Positions 49,160-58,985 of a stretch of DNA of 64,000 nt are shown here, piece by piece. The notes under the pieces are model-generated. The model was not told the DNA's origin. It made no database searches and saw only the letters and a program-made list of their open reading frames with translations. The stretch's first letter is position 1. The number at the start of each line of letters is the position of its first letter. The DNA comes from Rhinopithecus roxellana (Eukaryota; Chordata; Mammalia; Primates; Cercopithecidae), in the NCBI RefSeq assembly GCF_007565055.1, contig NC_044552.1:147889859-147953858 (forward strand). Reading direction: 5' to 3'. The position numbers were made by a program, and so were the translations under genes.

Positions 49160-50175
49160 AGGCCACAGGTGACCTCAAGATGGGGCAGGCAAGGCGAGGA
49201 GCTGCGGGTCGCGAGGTCGGGGAACACGCGACGACGCGGACCAGGGCCCGGCAGGAGGGTCCTGCGCAGGGGCAGGGACGACGACAGGCCCGGCAGCGGG
49301 GAAGCGAGGATCCCATGATGTCGCAGCCGCGGTGACTAGGGCAGAAGCACGGCCAGGACGGCATCCGGGACCGGGCAGAGGCCGAGAGGCTGACGCGCAC
49401 AAGGGTCGGACGCGGGTAAAGGACGGTCACGCAGGCCGGAAGCGGCCCGGACGGCGCGAGGGTGCCCGCGGGCCCGGCCCTACCTAGAGATGCGCCAACA
49501 CCAGCCGCAACACGCCCGCTGCACCCTAGGCCCAGCAGCCTCAGCCACCGCCACAGCCGCCTCGTTCACTTCCGCTTCCGCTCCAGGCGCTTCCGCTCGG
49601 GACTTGGCAGGTTCGCAGGGGCGGGGTCTCTGTGGCCGTTGCGAGAGTGAGGCGCGCAGGCGTCGTGGGTGGGGCGGGGAGAGAGACGCGCAGGCGCAGG
49701 GAGCAGGGGCGCGGCGCGCAGGCGCCGGCGGAGTGGGACGCCACGGCCTGTTGCCACAGCAACTGCGCTGATGCTCCCGACCTCGGGTCCCGCAGTCAGG
49801 TAGCTGCCCGCTGGCGTCGGGGGGGTGCCGCCCTTGAACGTCTTTGTTCATACACTGTCCTGCGGCCGGGATTGTGTCTTGATGCTGCATGCCGGTCTTT
49901 GTCCTGCCACAGGCACGGAGGACCGGCGGCTCCCGGGGCTTGAGGCCGCAGTGTCCTATCGCGGCCGGGAGACTCTTCTGGGCCGGAAACGGGGACGGCG
50001 CGGGGGTTCCTGCCCTAGGGACCCGCGCCTCCCCGCCCCGCTTGGAGAGGGAGCGGGGACGTCCCGGCGTGCGACCCTCGCCTCCCTATCGGGACGGCCC
50101 GGCCCCAGTCAGCGCTGAGCACTTCTTGACCGGGTGGTCTGACCGCCACCGTTGTCGCGCTGAACTACTCTTCGG
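49160..50175 (-). promoter_or_regulatory. FAM120B: CpG-island promoter of FAM120B
   Basis: About 1 kb of very GC- and CpG-rich, TATA-less DNA surrounds exon 1. Three ETS cores (TTCCG on the plus strand) lie at 49,570, 49,576 and 49,591. GC boxes (GGGGCGGGG type) lie at 49,618-49,628 and 49,671-49,680. Three NRF1-like palindromic motifs built on GCGCAGGCG lie at about 49,652, 49,686 and 49,714, upstream of the gene on its own strand. This is the standard architecture of a housekeeping-type promoter. Long open frames on both strands here reflect GC content and are not called as genes. Confidence 0.85.
49484..49600 (-). other. FAM120B: FAM120B non-coding exon 1 (5' UTR)
   Basis: A consensus donor, CATCTCTAG|GTAGGG, lies at 49,484/49,483 on the minus strand inside the CpG island, about 10.8 kb upstream of the coding exon. 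Joined to exon 2 it gives a leader that ends 21 bases before the ATG. The transcription start is not resolved; the upper limit is set at the ETS-type sites near 49,570-49,595, and starts are probably dispersed. No alternative in-frame ATG is needed. The exon boundary is from splice-site reading only. Confidence 0.75.
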
Positions 50176-51097
50176 CTGAAAGTCGTTTCGGGCAGGTTTG
50201 CTAGTCTGGAATTGGGTGGGAGAGAATTCCAGGGAGAGGAAAGGCAGAGGCACTAGCAATGAGGGAGCGGGATGCTTCAGAGGAATTCCAGTGGCTGCTG
50301 TGGATACATGGTGGCGGGGACAGGGGAACAAGTGCCACCTGATCGTGCAGGTCCCTGTCGTCACGTTCAGGAGTTTGGACTCTGCAGTCCACAATCACAG
50401 CCTTATTTCTGCAGCTGCTCTAAGATAGCGAAACTCACCTTCAGGACATGCTCCCTTGGGCTAGGAGATCAGGTGGACTCCGGGTGATGCGCAAGTCCAC
50501 CCCTCTAGCTGCAGTTCCACCTTTTTCTCTACAACCAAGCAAACATTTTGGCAGCCATGTGTGAGTGACGACCTTGAAACCAGTCTGATTTATTTTTCTG
50601 AAAAGTAAGTTATTGACAAATGTCAATTTTTAATAATATCAACTTACTTAGGATGTATCTGCAAACCTATCCTTACACACAGTATGTCTCAGCAAGGCAG
50701 CTATAAGCCCTGGTGAGCTAATGGGTCTTCCATCAGGGAAGTGAAATGGTCAAATACTGTTGTAGGAAAAACGTTCTGTTGATTTTCTTCAGAATCTCTG
50801 GCAAAGCACTTGATCAAGTACTCAGAAAACATTACCAAATGGAAGTGGCACCACGTCTGCATTAAAGTATTTGGGAAGGAATCTCCATTCAGCATACAAG
50901 GCTTACTTTCCTGATGGGCCTTTCTTTAAGTAAAATCAACAAATGGTGTTCAGCACCTACTGCTGATTAGTGCTGTGGGGTGACACCAAGAAGTATGAGA
51001 AATGACCTCTAGTCTTAAGGAGTACTCATCGTGGTTGGGGACATAAACTAACATACTTTAAATACCAGGCAACAAGTGAAACATATTGTAAGGAGTA
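50176..51097. other. Intergenic, with one unexplained coding-like patch
   Basis: Upstream flank of FAM120B. No repeat is recognised in it. On the minus strand, 50,701-50,895 is open for 64 codons and the adjoining stretch up to about 50,930 is coding-like in another frame, as in a frameshifted old pseudogene. I could not name a parent gene. Confidence 0.4.
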
Positions 51098-51446
51098 GGA
51101 GTTGTAATGTTTCTGTCCCCCCCAACATTCATAGGTTGAAATTAATCCGAGCATGATGGTCTTTGGAGGTGGGGCCTTTGGGAGGTGAATAAATCATGAG
51201 GGTGGAGCCTCATGAATGGGAATAGTGCCATAATGAGGCCACAGAGCTCTCTTGCCCACTTTCCACCATGTGAGGATACAGTGAGAAAATGGCCTGCAAC
51301 CCAGAAGAGAGGCCTCACCAGAACCTAACTATGGTGGTGTCTGATCTGAGACCCCAGCGCCTCCAGAGCTATGAGAAATGAATTTGTAATGAATTCGTAC
51401 CACCCAGTCTATGGTACTTTGCTGTAGCAGTCTGAACGGTCTAAGA
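51098..51446 (+). mobile_element. MLT1-type MaLR LTR
   Basis: It begins TGTAATGTTTCTGTCCCCCC, continues with GGTCTTTGGAGGTGGGGCC, AATCATGAGGGTGGAGCC and GTGAGGATACAGTGAGAAAA, and ends ACCCAGTCTATGGTAC...GGTCTAAGACA. Confidence 0.82.
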
Positions 51447-52770
51447 CAGGGATGAAAAAGCTTCAAGGAGCAAATGTGTGAACTGAGCCTGGAAGAAGGA
51501 GTAGGATCTGACAAAGGGTTAGAAGAGGAAGGACTCCAAGCAGAAGGGGCAAACCTAGGAAAGAGACTGAGGGAAAAATTCAGGAGACTAAACTCTCATG
51601 CCAGGAGTTTCATGCTGAGGGAAGCAGGAAGCGGAGCTGGACTGGGGAGGCCTTGAAAGGCAGGAAGAGCAGGGAGCCCCACCGGGTGACAGTGCTCATT
51701 GGCCTTCCAGACGGATTTGATGGTATCACTCACGATGGAACAACAACAACAACAAAAGACACAAATGTGACATCTGAAAAACAGGAAAGAGAAGGATAAT
51801 AGAGAAAATGAAGAGAAGAAAGTCTTCCCAGGTCTAGAAGATACATTCTCATATGGAAAGGGCCCAGCAGGTGCCCAGCACAACAGACCTAGAAAGACCC
51901 ACACCAAGGCACATTGCCACAGCATTTAGAACACCAGGGATAAAGAAAAGATCTTCAGAGTTTCCTGAAGGAAAAATGAAAAGGTCACATTTAAAGGACT
52001 GGAAATCAGAATGGCATAGAAATACTCCACAGAATCCCAGGAAGCTGGAATACAATGGGGCATTAACTTCAAAATTCTGAAGAAAATAATTCTAACATAG
52101 AATTAAACTCTCACTATGTTAGCTATTTGTGGGTAGGATATAGATATTTTCAGATATCTTTTTCTCAGAAAACTACTGGAGGATATTCTTCTCCAAAATT
52201 AAGAAATAAGTCAGGAAAGAGGATAATATTTGGGACCTAGAAAACAGGAAGTCCCAGCTTAGGAGAGAGGAGGTGGGAAGTACCAGGACAGAAGCTAGGG
52301 ACTTATACAATAGGGGATAGAGGCCTCTAGGAGAGATGTCTCCAGAAGGAAGTGAATCACATGGAATGTCTGATATGGATGAATATCTTAAAAGGGGATC
52401 TTCAGAATTTGACGATGATAAGTAATAGCTAGATAGGAAAGTGAATAAGGAAATAAAGGAGGCCATTAATGAATCTAGTGAAAACAATATACAAAAAAGG
52501 ATATAGCATATGTCTTGGCTGTGAATAAATACGTAATTATAACAAGATAATTACTGAATGGGAGTTTAACTCAAAGGGGTGTTATAATTATTTTTGAAAA
52601 AAGGAAGGTGACCTTATGTGTGTTTATATGAACGTGCGCGTGTCTAGGAAGTGAGGGTGGGAGAGTTAAATCCTTGTCTTCTAGAGTTAGGAAGTCCACA
52701 GACTATACGCGCAACTGAAAAGTAAGGACAGAACATTAAATGCGCATTTTTAGAAAAATATGAGCATAAG
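51447..52770. other. Intergenic, probably decayed old repeat
   Basis: A-rich sequence. 51,860-52,150 (AGAACACCAGGGATAAAGAAAAGATC, TTAACTTCAAAATTCTGAAG) resembles the start of an old L1M, but the match is weak. I see no gene. Confidence 0.4.
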
Positions 52771-53073
52771 GCCGGGCACAGTGGCTCATGCCCATAATCC
52801 CAGCTCTTTGGGAGGCCAAAGTGAGAGGACTGTGTAAGCGCAGGAGTTGGAGACCAACCTGGGCAACATATTGAGACCTTGTCTCTACAGAACATTTTAA
52901 AAAATTGGCCAGGCGTGGCATGCACCTGTAGTCCCAGCTACTTGGGAGGCCGAGGTGGGAGGATCATATGAGCCCCAGAATTTGAGGCTGCAGTGAGCTG
53001 GGATTGTGCCACTGCACTCCAGCCTGGGCGACAGAGTAGGACCCTGTCTCCCAAAAAAAAGAAAAAAAAAGAA
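52771..53073 (+). mobile_element. Alu
   Basis: It runs from GGCCGGGCACAGTGGCTCATG to GACCCTGTCTCCCAAAAAAAAG. AluJ/S-like. Confidence 0.93.
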
Positions 53074-53814
53074 GGAATTGGGAGTGGGAATGTGTGGTGT
53101 GGGCAACCACTATTTTTGTTACAAATCTAGAAATACCATTTGAATTTTAAAATTATTAATATTTGATATAAGGAAAAAGTTTTAAGTTTAAAAAAGTTAT
53201 TCACTAGTACAAGTGGTACTAAGGGGCATGACTGTCACTCAAATTCTAATCTGTCTAAATTCTCAAGCTTTAAAAAATTGTTATGACTACAGTACACTAC
53301 AATGAAGGGAAGGAAAAGTCGAGGATTACTTCAAGGTCTCTTTCCTGGGAGACTAGAAGAAAAGTTGCATGCAGAAATCAGTGTAACAGGAGCAAGAAGA
53401 ATTACATAGGATTATCCACATCCTGCTTCACCTCCTACTTCATAGCTCAGTAAAGCACATCCCTGTGCTCTGCTGTGCACAGCCAGTTTATCAGTGTGGG
53501 AAAAAATCTAAAAATGAGATGGAGGTTTACATAAAAGAGAAACATAGGAAAAGAAAGGGGAATAAAAAAGAAACTGTAGAGCGAATTTGGGGGTTAATGC
53601 AGAGGAAAAAGCTAAAGTGAGAGACATCACATCAGCTGTGAGAGAGAAACCCAGAAGACGAATGGCAAGGGCATCTGGGACAGGTTTCTCTTGGTAACAA
53701 CTTGACCCTTTAAATAGACTGCAAGATGTATTTACAGTTTTAATTTTATTTGGATGCTGAACTAAATTTCTTTGAGTATAACAACCACATGAGCTCAAGA
53801 TTTTATTTGGGTAA

Positions 53815-56132
53815 TGATATGGTTTCGCTGTGTCCCCACCCAAATCTCATCTTGAACTGTAGTTCCTATAATCTCCACATGTCATGGGAGGGACCTGGTG
53901 GGAGGTAATTGAATCATGGGGGCAGTTACCTCCATGCTGTTCTCTTAATAGTGGTTGAGTTCTCATGAGACCTGATGGTTTTATAAGGGACTTTTCCCCT
54001 GCATCACTCCGCATTTCTCCTTGCTACTGCCAAGTGAAGAAGGACATGCTTGCTTCCCTTCCGACATGATTGTAAGTTTCCTGAGGCCTCCCTAACCATG
54101 CTGAACTGTGAGTCAATTAAACCTCTTTCCTTTATAAATCACCAAGTCTCAGGTGTGTCTTTATTAGCAGTGTGAGAATGGATTAATACGCAAATTGGTA
54201 CCATGTAGTGAGGTGCTGCTGTAAAGATACCCAAAAATGTGGAAGTGACTTTCGAATGGGGTAACACGCACAGGTTGGAACAGTTGGAAGGACTCAGAAG
54301 AAGACAGGAAAATGTGGGAAAGTTTGGAACTTCCTAGAGACTTGGAGGGCTCAGAAGATAGGAAGATGTGGGAAAGTTCGGAACCTCTTAGAGACTTGTT
54401 GAATTGCTTTGACCAAAATGCTGTTAGTGATATGGACAATGAAGTCCAGGCTGAGATGGTCTTAGATGGAGATGAGGAACTTGTTGGGAACTGGAGTAAA
54501 GGTCACTCTTGTGCTTTAGCAAAGAGAATGGCAGCATTTTGCCCTTGCCTTAGAGATCTGTGGAACTTTGCATTTGAGAGAGATGATTTAGGGTATCTGG
54601 TGAAAGAAATTTCTAGGCAGCAAAACATTCAAGAGGAAGCAGAGCATAAAAGTTTGAAAAATTTGCAGCCTGGCAATGCAATAGAAAAGAAAAACCCATT
54701 TTCTGGGGAGAAATTCAAGTTGACAACAGAAATTTGCATAAGCAATGAGGAGAAGAATGTTAATCACTAAAACAGTGGGGAAAATGTCTCCAGGGTATGT
54801 CAGAGACCTTCATGGTAGCCCCTCCCATCACAGGCCTAGAGGCCTAGCAGGGAAAAATGGTTTCCTGGGCAAGGCCCAAGGCCCCCCTTTCTGTGTGCAG
54901 CCTAGGGACTTGGTGCCCTGCGTCCCTGCTGCTCTAGCCATGGCTACAATGGGCCAATGTACAGATCATGCTGTGACTTCAGAGGGTGCAAGTGCCAAGC
55001 CTTGGCAGATTCCATGTGGTATTGATCCTGCTGGTGCGCAGAAGACAAGAACCTCCCCCTAGGTTTCAGAGGATGTATGGAAACGCCTGGATGTCCAGGC
55101 AGAGGTCTGCTGCAGGAACAGAGCCCTTATGGAGAATCTTTGCTAGCGCAGTGCAGAAAGGAAATGTGGGGTCATATCCCCCACACAGAGTCCCCACTGG
55201 CACACTACCTAATGGAGCTGTGAGAAAAGGGCCGCCATCCTCCAGACCCTGGAATGGTAGATCCACCAACAGCTTGCAAAGTGCATCTGGAAAAGCCACA
55301 GACACACTATGCCAGCCCAAGAAGGTGGCCAGGAGGGGGGTTTTACTCCATAAACCCACAGAGGTGGAGCTGCCCCAAGGCATGGGAGCCCACCTCTCGC
55401 ATCAGTGTGATGTGGATATGAAACATGGAGTTAAAGGAGATTATTTTAGAACTTTAAGGTTTAATGACTGCCCTATTGGATTTTGGACTTGTATGGGGCC
55501 TGTGGTCCCTTTGTTTTGGCCAATGTCTCCTATTTGGAATGGGTGTATTTACCCAGTGCCTGTGTCCCCATTGTATCTAGGAAGTAACTAACTTGCTAGT
55601 GATTTTGTAGGCTTATAGGTGGAAGGGACTTGTTTCAGATGACACTTTGAACTTGGACTTTTGAGCTAATGCTAGAATGAGTTAAGACTTTGGGGGACTG
55701 TTGGGCAGGCATGATTGTGTTTTGAAATGTGAGGACATGAGATTTGGGAGGGACCAGGAGTGGAATTATATGGTTTGACTGTATTGCCATCCAAATCTCA
55801 TCTTGAACTGTAGTTTCCATAATCCCCACATGTTGCGGGAGGAAATTTCTGGGAGGTAATTGAATCATGGGGGCAGACATCCTCATGCTGTTTTTGTGAT
55901 AGTGAGTGAGTTCTCATGAGACCTGATGGTTTTATAAGCAATTTTCCCCGCGTTCACTCTGCACTTCTCCTTGCTGCTGCCAGGATGTGTTTGCTTCCCC
56001 TTCTGCCATGATTGTAAGGTTTCCTGAGGCCTCCCTAGCCATGCTGACCTGTGAGTAAATTAAACCTCTTTCCTTTATAATTACCCAGTCTCAAGTATGT
56101 CTTTACTAGCAGCATGAGCACAGACTAATCCA
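53815..56132 (+). mobile_element. Complete THE1-type MaLR endogenous retroelement
   Basis: A 5' LTR (53,815 to about 54,189, start TGATATGGTTTCGCTG) and a 3' LTR (about 55,767-56,132, end GACTAATCCA) flank about 1.58 kb of internal sequence. A 5-bp target duplication GGTAA lies at 53,810-53,814 and 56,133-56,137. Total length (2.3 kb) and LTR length (about 370) fit THE1. Both LTRs share the CCCACCCAAATCTCATCTTG-type, GGAGGTAATTGAATCATGGG and AAACCTCTTTCCTTTATAA blocks but differ at many positions, so the insertion is old. The internal part has a 152-codon open stretch (54,312-54,770) of gag-like remnant type and further broken frames (to about 55,591). No pol or env is recognisable. It is not expected to be functional. 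Confidence 0.93.
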
Positions 56133-56714
56133 GGTAACAATTGACCATCCAAAAATTAGGAAAGACAAAAAGCCAAAACCATGAAAACTACTGATTTCTA
56201 CACGGGCAATGCACATTAAATGCTGCTGAAGTGTTTTATTGCTGATAAAAGGTATCATATAGAAAGACAGTGTTCCTCTTCTTCTAATGATCATTGTAAT
56301 GGTGAAGATGTCTGGTACTGCTGCAGACATATGCAGTCGGGAAATGGAGTGACCGACAGGCATGGATGGTAGAGCAGAAAGATAAGAGCACTCGGGCCTT
56401 GACACGGCAGAGCCACTACATCAACCAGCACTCAAACCACCTTCTTTCCTGATTATAAGCAAGAGTATCTTCTTTATACACAGTCAGATAGTGAATCAGG
56501 ATGTTCTGTTACAACCAAAAGTGTCCTAGCTTCCATCCGAGAAGGAATAATTCCTACAGAACTGGTCCTCCCACTTTAAACAACTAGAAAACTGGACAAA
56601 AATACAAAATTACTATTTTCAGACAACAGGTAACAGGAAGGAAAGGATGGAGAATCTTGAAAGGAGGAAAACAAATGAGGTGAGCCCAGTGGTTGCCCCA
56701 TCTCTGCCTAGAGC

Positions 56715-57160
56715 CCGGAAAAATCAATGAAACAAAAGACTGGTTCTTTGATAAGATTGATACAACTGATAAGCCTGTAATACTCTGATCATAGTCTCTC
56801 AAGAAGAGAGAAGACACAGATTGTGCATCCCATCAATGGAAGACAGTATCACTACAGAAACCACCTGCAGTTAAGGAATAAAAGAACATTTGAACAACTT
56901 TAGATAAGAAATTCCTTGAACCATGCAAATCACCAAACCTGACCAAAGAAGAAGAAATGATGAGTAAGCCTACATTAAAGAAGTTGAATTAAGTAAGCAA
57001 AACAACAACAACAATAAAAAAATCCCACAGAGAAAAGGCCAGGTGCTGACAGCCTCACTGGTGACTTCCATCAAACTTTTAAGGGAGAAATAGCAATCCT
57101 ACACAAACTTTCAGAAAATGGAAAAGCAAGAAAGTCTTCCCCAACTCATTTTATAATTCA
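56715..57160 (+). mobile_element. Old L1M ORF2 fragment
   Basis: The order AAATCAATGAAACAAAAGACTGG, AAATTCCTTGAACCATGCAAATC, GGTGACTTCCATCAAACTTT and CTTCCCCAACTCATTTTAT follows L1 ORF2 between the endonuclease and reverse transcriptase. Broken by stops. Confidence 0.75.
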
Positions 57161-57669
57161 CCTGGTGGCAGAGACAGGTCCAGTTCCACTTGGGGTCTTC
57201 AGCCCCTGTGATGAGTCAGGAGTGAACAAGCCAGTGAGGAAATGAAGTGGCCTTCTACTTCCTGCATGTCTTGCCCTAGCCCATCAGCTCTAAGTCAGTG
57301 TGGGTTCCCCTCTGCCTGGAGAGTGGTTGGCTCCTTGGTGCCCAGATGCCTGAGCTCTAGCCACTGAGAAATGAGTGACAGCTGGCAGGTGGTGTTACTT
57401 TCTAACACAATCAGTGCCCGGGAGCTTCGCAACCTGCAAGCAGCTTCACATCTTGCCTCAATCAGCTTATTAACAGGAATAGGAACAGTCTCAACTAGCA
57501 GAAAAGCAAATCATAGTTTGTGATCATTCCTAAAAAAAATTCAGACTCACCAACTAGGCTCCTACTGATCCGCCAGCGAATACATTTTGAAGGCATTGTA
57601 TGATCATGAGTTATTAGTGATGATGACTGACAAATAGGCCACCCCAGTTCCCATTTTCCTAAAAGGAAC

Positions 57670-57684
57670 AAAAAGAAAGAAAAA

Positions 57685-57760
<76 letters not shown>

Positions 57761-57900
57761 AGGAGGGAGGGAGGGAGGGAGGGAGGGAGGGAGGGAGGGA
57801 GGGAGGGAGGGAGGGAGGAAGGAAGGAAGGAAGGAAGGAAGGAAGGAAGGAAGGAAGGAAGGAAGGAAGGAAGGAAGGAAAAGAAAGAAAGAAAAGGAAA
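57670..57900. repeat. 231-base pure purine tract: (AAAG)n (GGGA)n (GGAA)n
   Basis: Not one pyrimidine occurs on the plus strand between 57,670 and 57,900. Three tetranucleotide blocks follow each other: AAAG to about 57,760, GGGA to about 57,818, and GGAA to about 57,880, followed by a short AAAG run. The Ser/Phe/Leu/Pro-rich minus-strand frame over it is an artefact of the repeat. Confidence 0.97.
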
Positions 57901-58138
57901 TATTGTATCTTGAAAACAAACCTTGATGGTGATCCAGGACTATCCCTGTTCTGTTTTCGCATTGGAAGTGGTGGAGTGAGGGAATAGGAATTACAATGAC
58001 AAGAATGAAGGAAACTGTTGAAAGCAAGGAATGCAACGATGGAAACTAACATTCTGAGATTAGGAAATACGTTGATTTAAAAGTGAAAAAATACTTGCCT
58101 AAATTTTGTTCCTTCTTTTTTTTTTTACCCTCTGATAC

Positions 58139-58985
58139 TTGGATACTTGGGTTGTTTATTGGGGTCCCTTTCTCTCCAGCCCATTTATTGGAGCAGGGCT
58201 TTGCAAAGCCGGTCTCCTAGCAGCCGAATGCAGAAGGCCCATTCATATTACAATGGCAGGAAAGGAAAGAAAGAGCTTGGTTTGTTTAAACTGCCTCTGT
58301 CTTCATTCACAGCCTGATGTCCGTGTGCATTGTGAGTCCACAATGGCACTAAAGGACTCATTGTGGCCGAAAACAAATCAAAATAAAATAAGGGATGCTA
58401 AGATAAAAGAGTCATGCAACAAAATTGCTTAAAAAATCTAAGTCTTACATCTGAGATTTATGTTACCTTTTGGCTGTGTGGCCTGTTGACCGGTATTTAT
58501 AACAACCGCTAGAGTTTAATAAACAAAAAGATAAATGGGAACTTTATGTACATTTTTAAAGACCTTACACAGAAGGGGTGGGTGTGCTGGGTTACTTTGG
58601 AAGCTGTTTAATAATTATTGTTCTTTGTTTGCACAACATTTGGGGAGCCACACTCCGCACTTTGTGTTTATTTTCTGTCTGATAAACATGCCCTCCCTAT
58701 GCCCATGTGGGCCAACAGCTCCCCAGCACGGTCCCCAACCTCCACCCTGCCTGAACCAACATTAGAGGTTGCAATAACCCACGCCCAGTGCAGCAGGCAA
58801 CAGGTGGAAAGTTGAATAACTTCACACGTTTTTCGGGGAGGAGGGGGCGGGGTGGGCGGGAGGGAAGGCTTTGGGAGCCGATTTAAGGATTAGATCAGAT
58901 GTTATTGCTAGTGAAAAATTAAACAGCCCGGTGCGCTGGGGAGTACAGATTAATATATTTAGTGACTCTGTGCACACAAAGGCCG
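58139..58985. promoter_or_regulatory. Putative distal enhancer, SOX-motif rich
   Basis: Repeat-free, mixed-composition DNA with dense transcription-factor-like words. Three SOX half-sites lie in 40 bases (58,328-58,366), including the palindrome CATTGTGAGTCCACAATG. ATTGTTC and TTTGTTT lie near 58,617-58,630, and GGATTAGATCAGATG lies near 58,890. ACAAAG and CATTGTGG are paired at the edge of the CpG island (58,976-58,995). No coding frame is convincing. Assignment to DLL1 rests on known human gene order. Confidence 0.45.

Larger units (their letters stand above)
38652..49483 (-). other. FAM120B: FAM120B intron 1
   Basis: A 10.8-kb intron between the leader exon and the coding exon. It contains an L1M 3' end, two Alus, L2 fragments and a MIR-like scrap (46,930-47,010). 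40,240-42,590, 42,930-44,580 and 45,500-48,380 are otherwise unique-looking, and open frames there are short and unrecognised. Confidence 0.75.
1..49620 (-). other. FAM120B: FAM120B gene span (3' end cut by window edge)
   Basis: Six exons were found on the minus strand: a non-coding exon 1 (49,484 to about 49,600), exon 2 (37,077-38,651), exon 3 (32,957-33,137), exon 4 (24,028-24,129), exon 5 (17,295-17,467) and exon 6 (7,391-7,483). Every intron has GT and AG ends on the minus strand and all coding phases match: 0 after exon 2, 1 after exons 3 and 4, 0 after exons 5 and 6. The joined frame gives 701 codons. I recognise the product as FAM120B, known in the literature as a constitutive coactivator of PPAR-gamma that promotes adipogenesis. 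As I remember it, the human protein is about 910 residues and continues with a further 150 or so residues after exon 6. That C-terminal part is not seen, so the last exons should lie left of position 1. Confidence 0.95.

Noticed and set aside
49480..49890. 136-codon minus-strand frame at the FAM120B promoter
   Set aside because: It crosses the transcription start region and ends at the exon 1 donor (the TAG is in the intron). Not conserved-looking, and the true start codon is in exon 2.
57495..58052. 185-codon Ser/Phe/Leu/Pro-rich minus-strand frame
   Set aside because: It is a direct translation of the AAAG/GGGA/GGAA purine tract.
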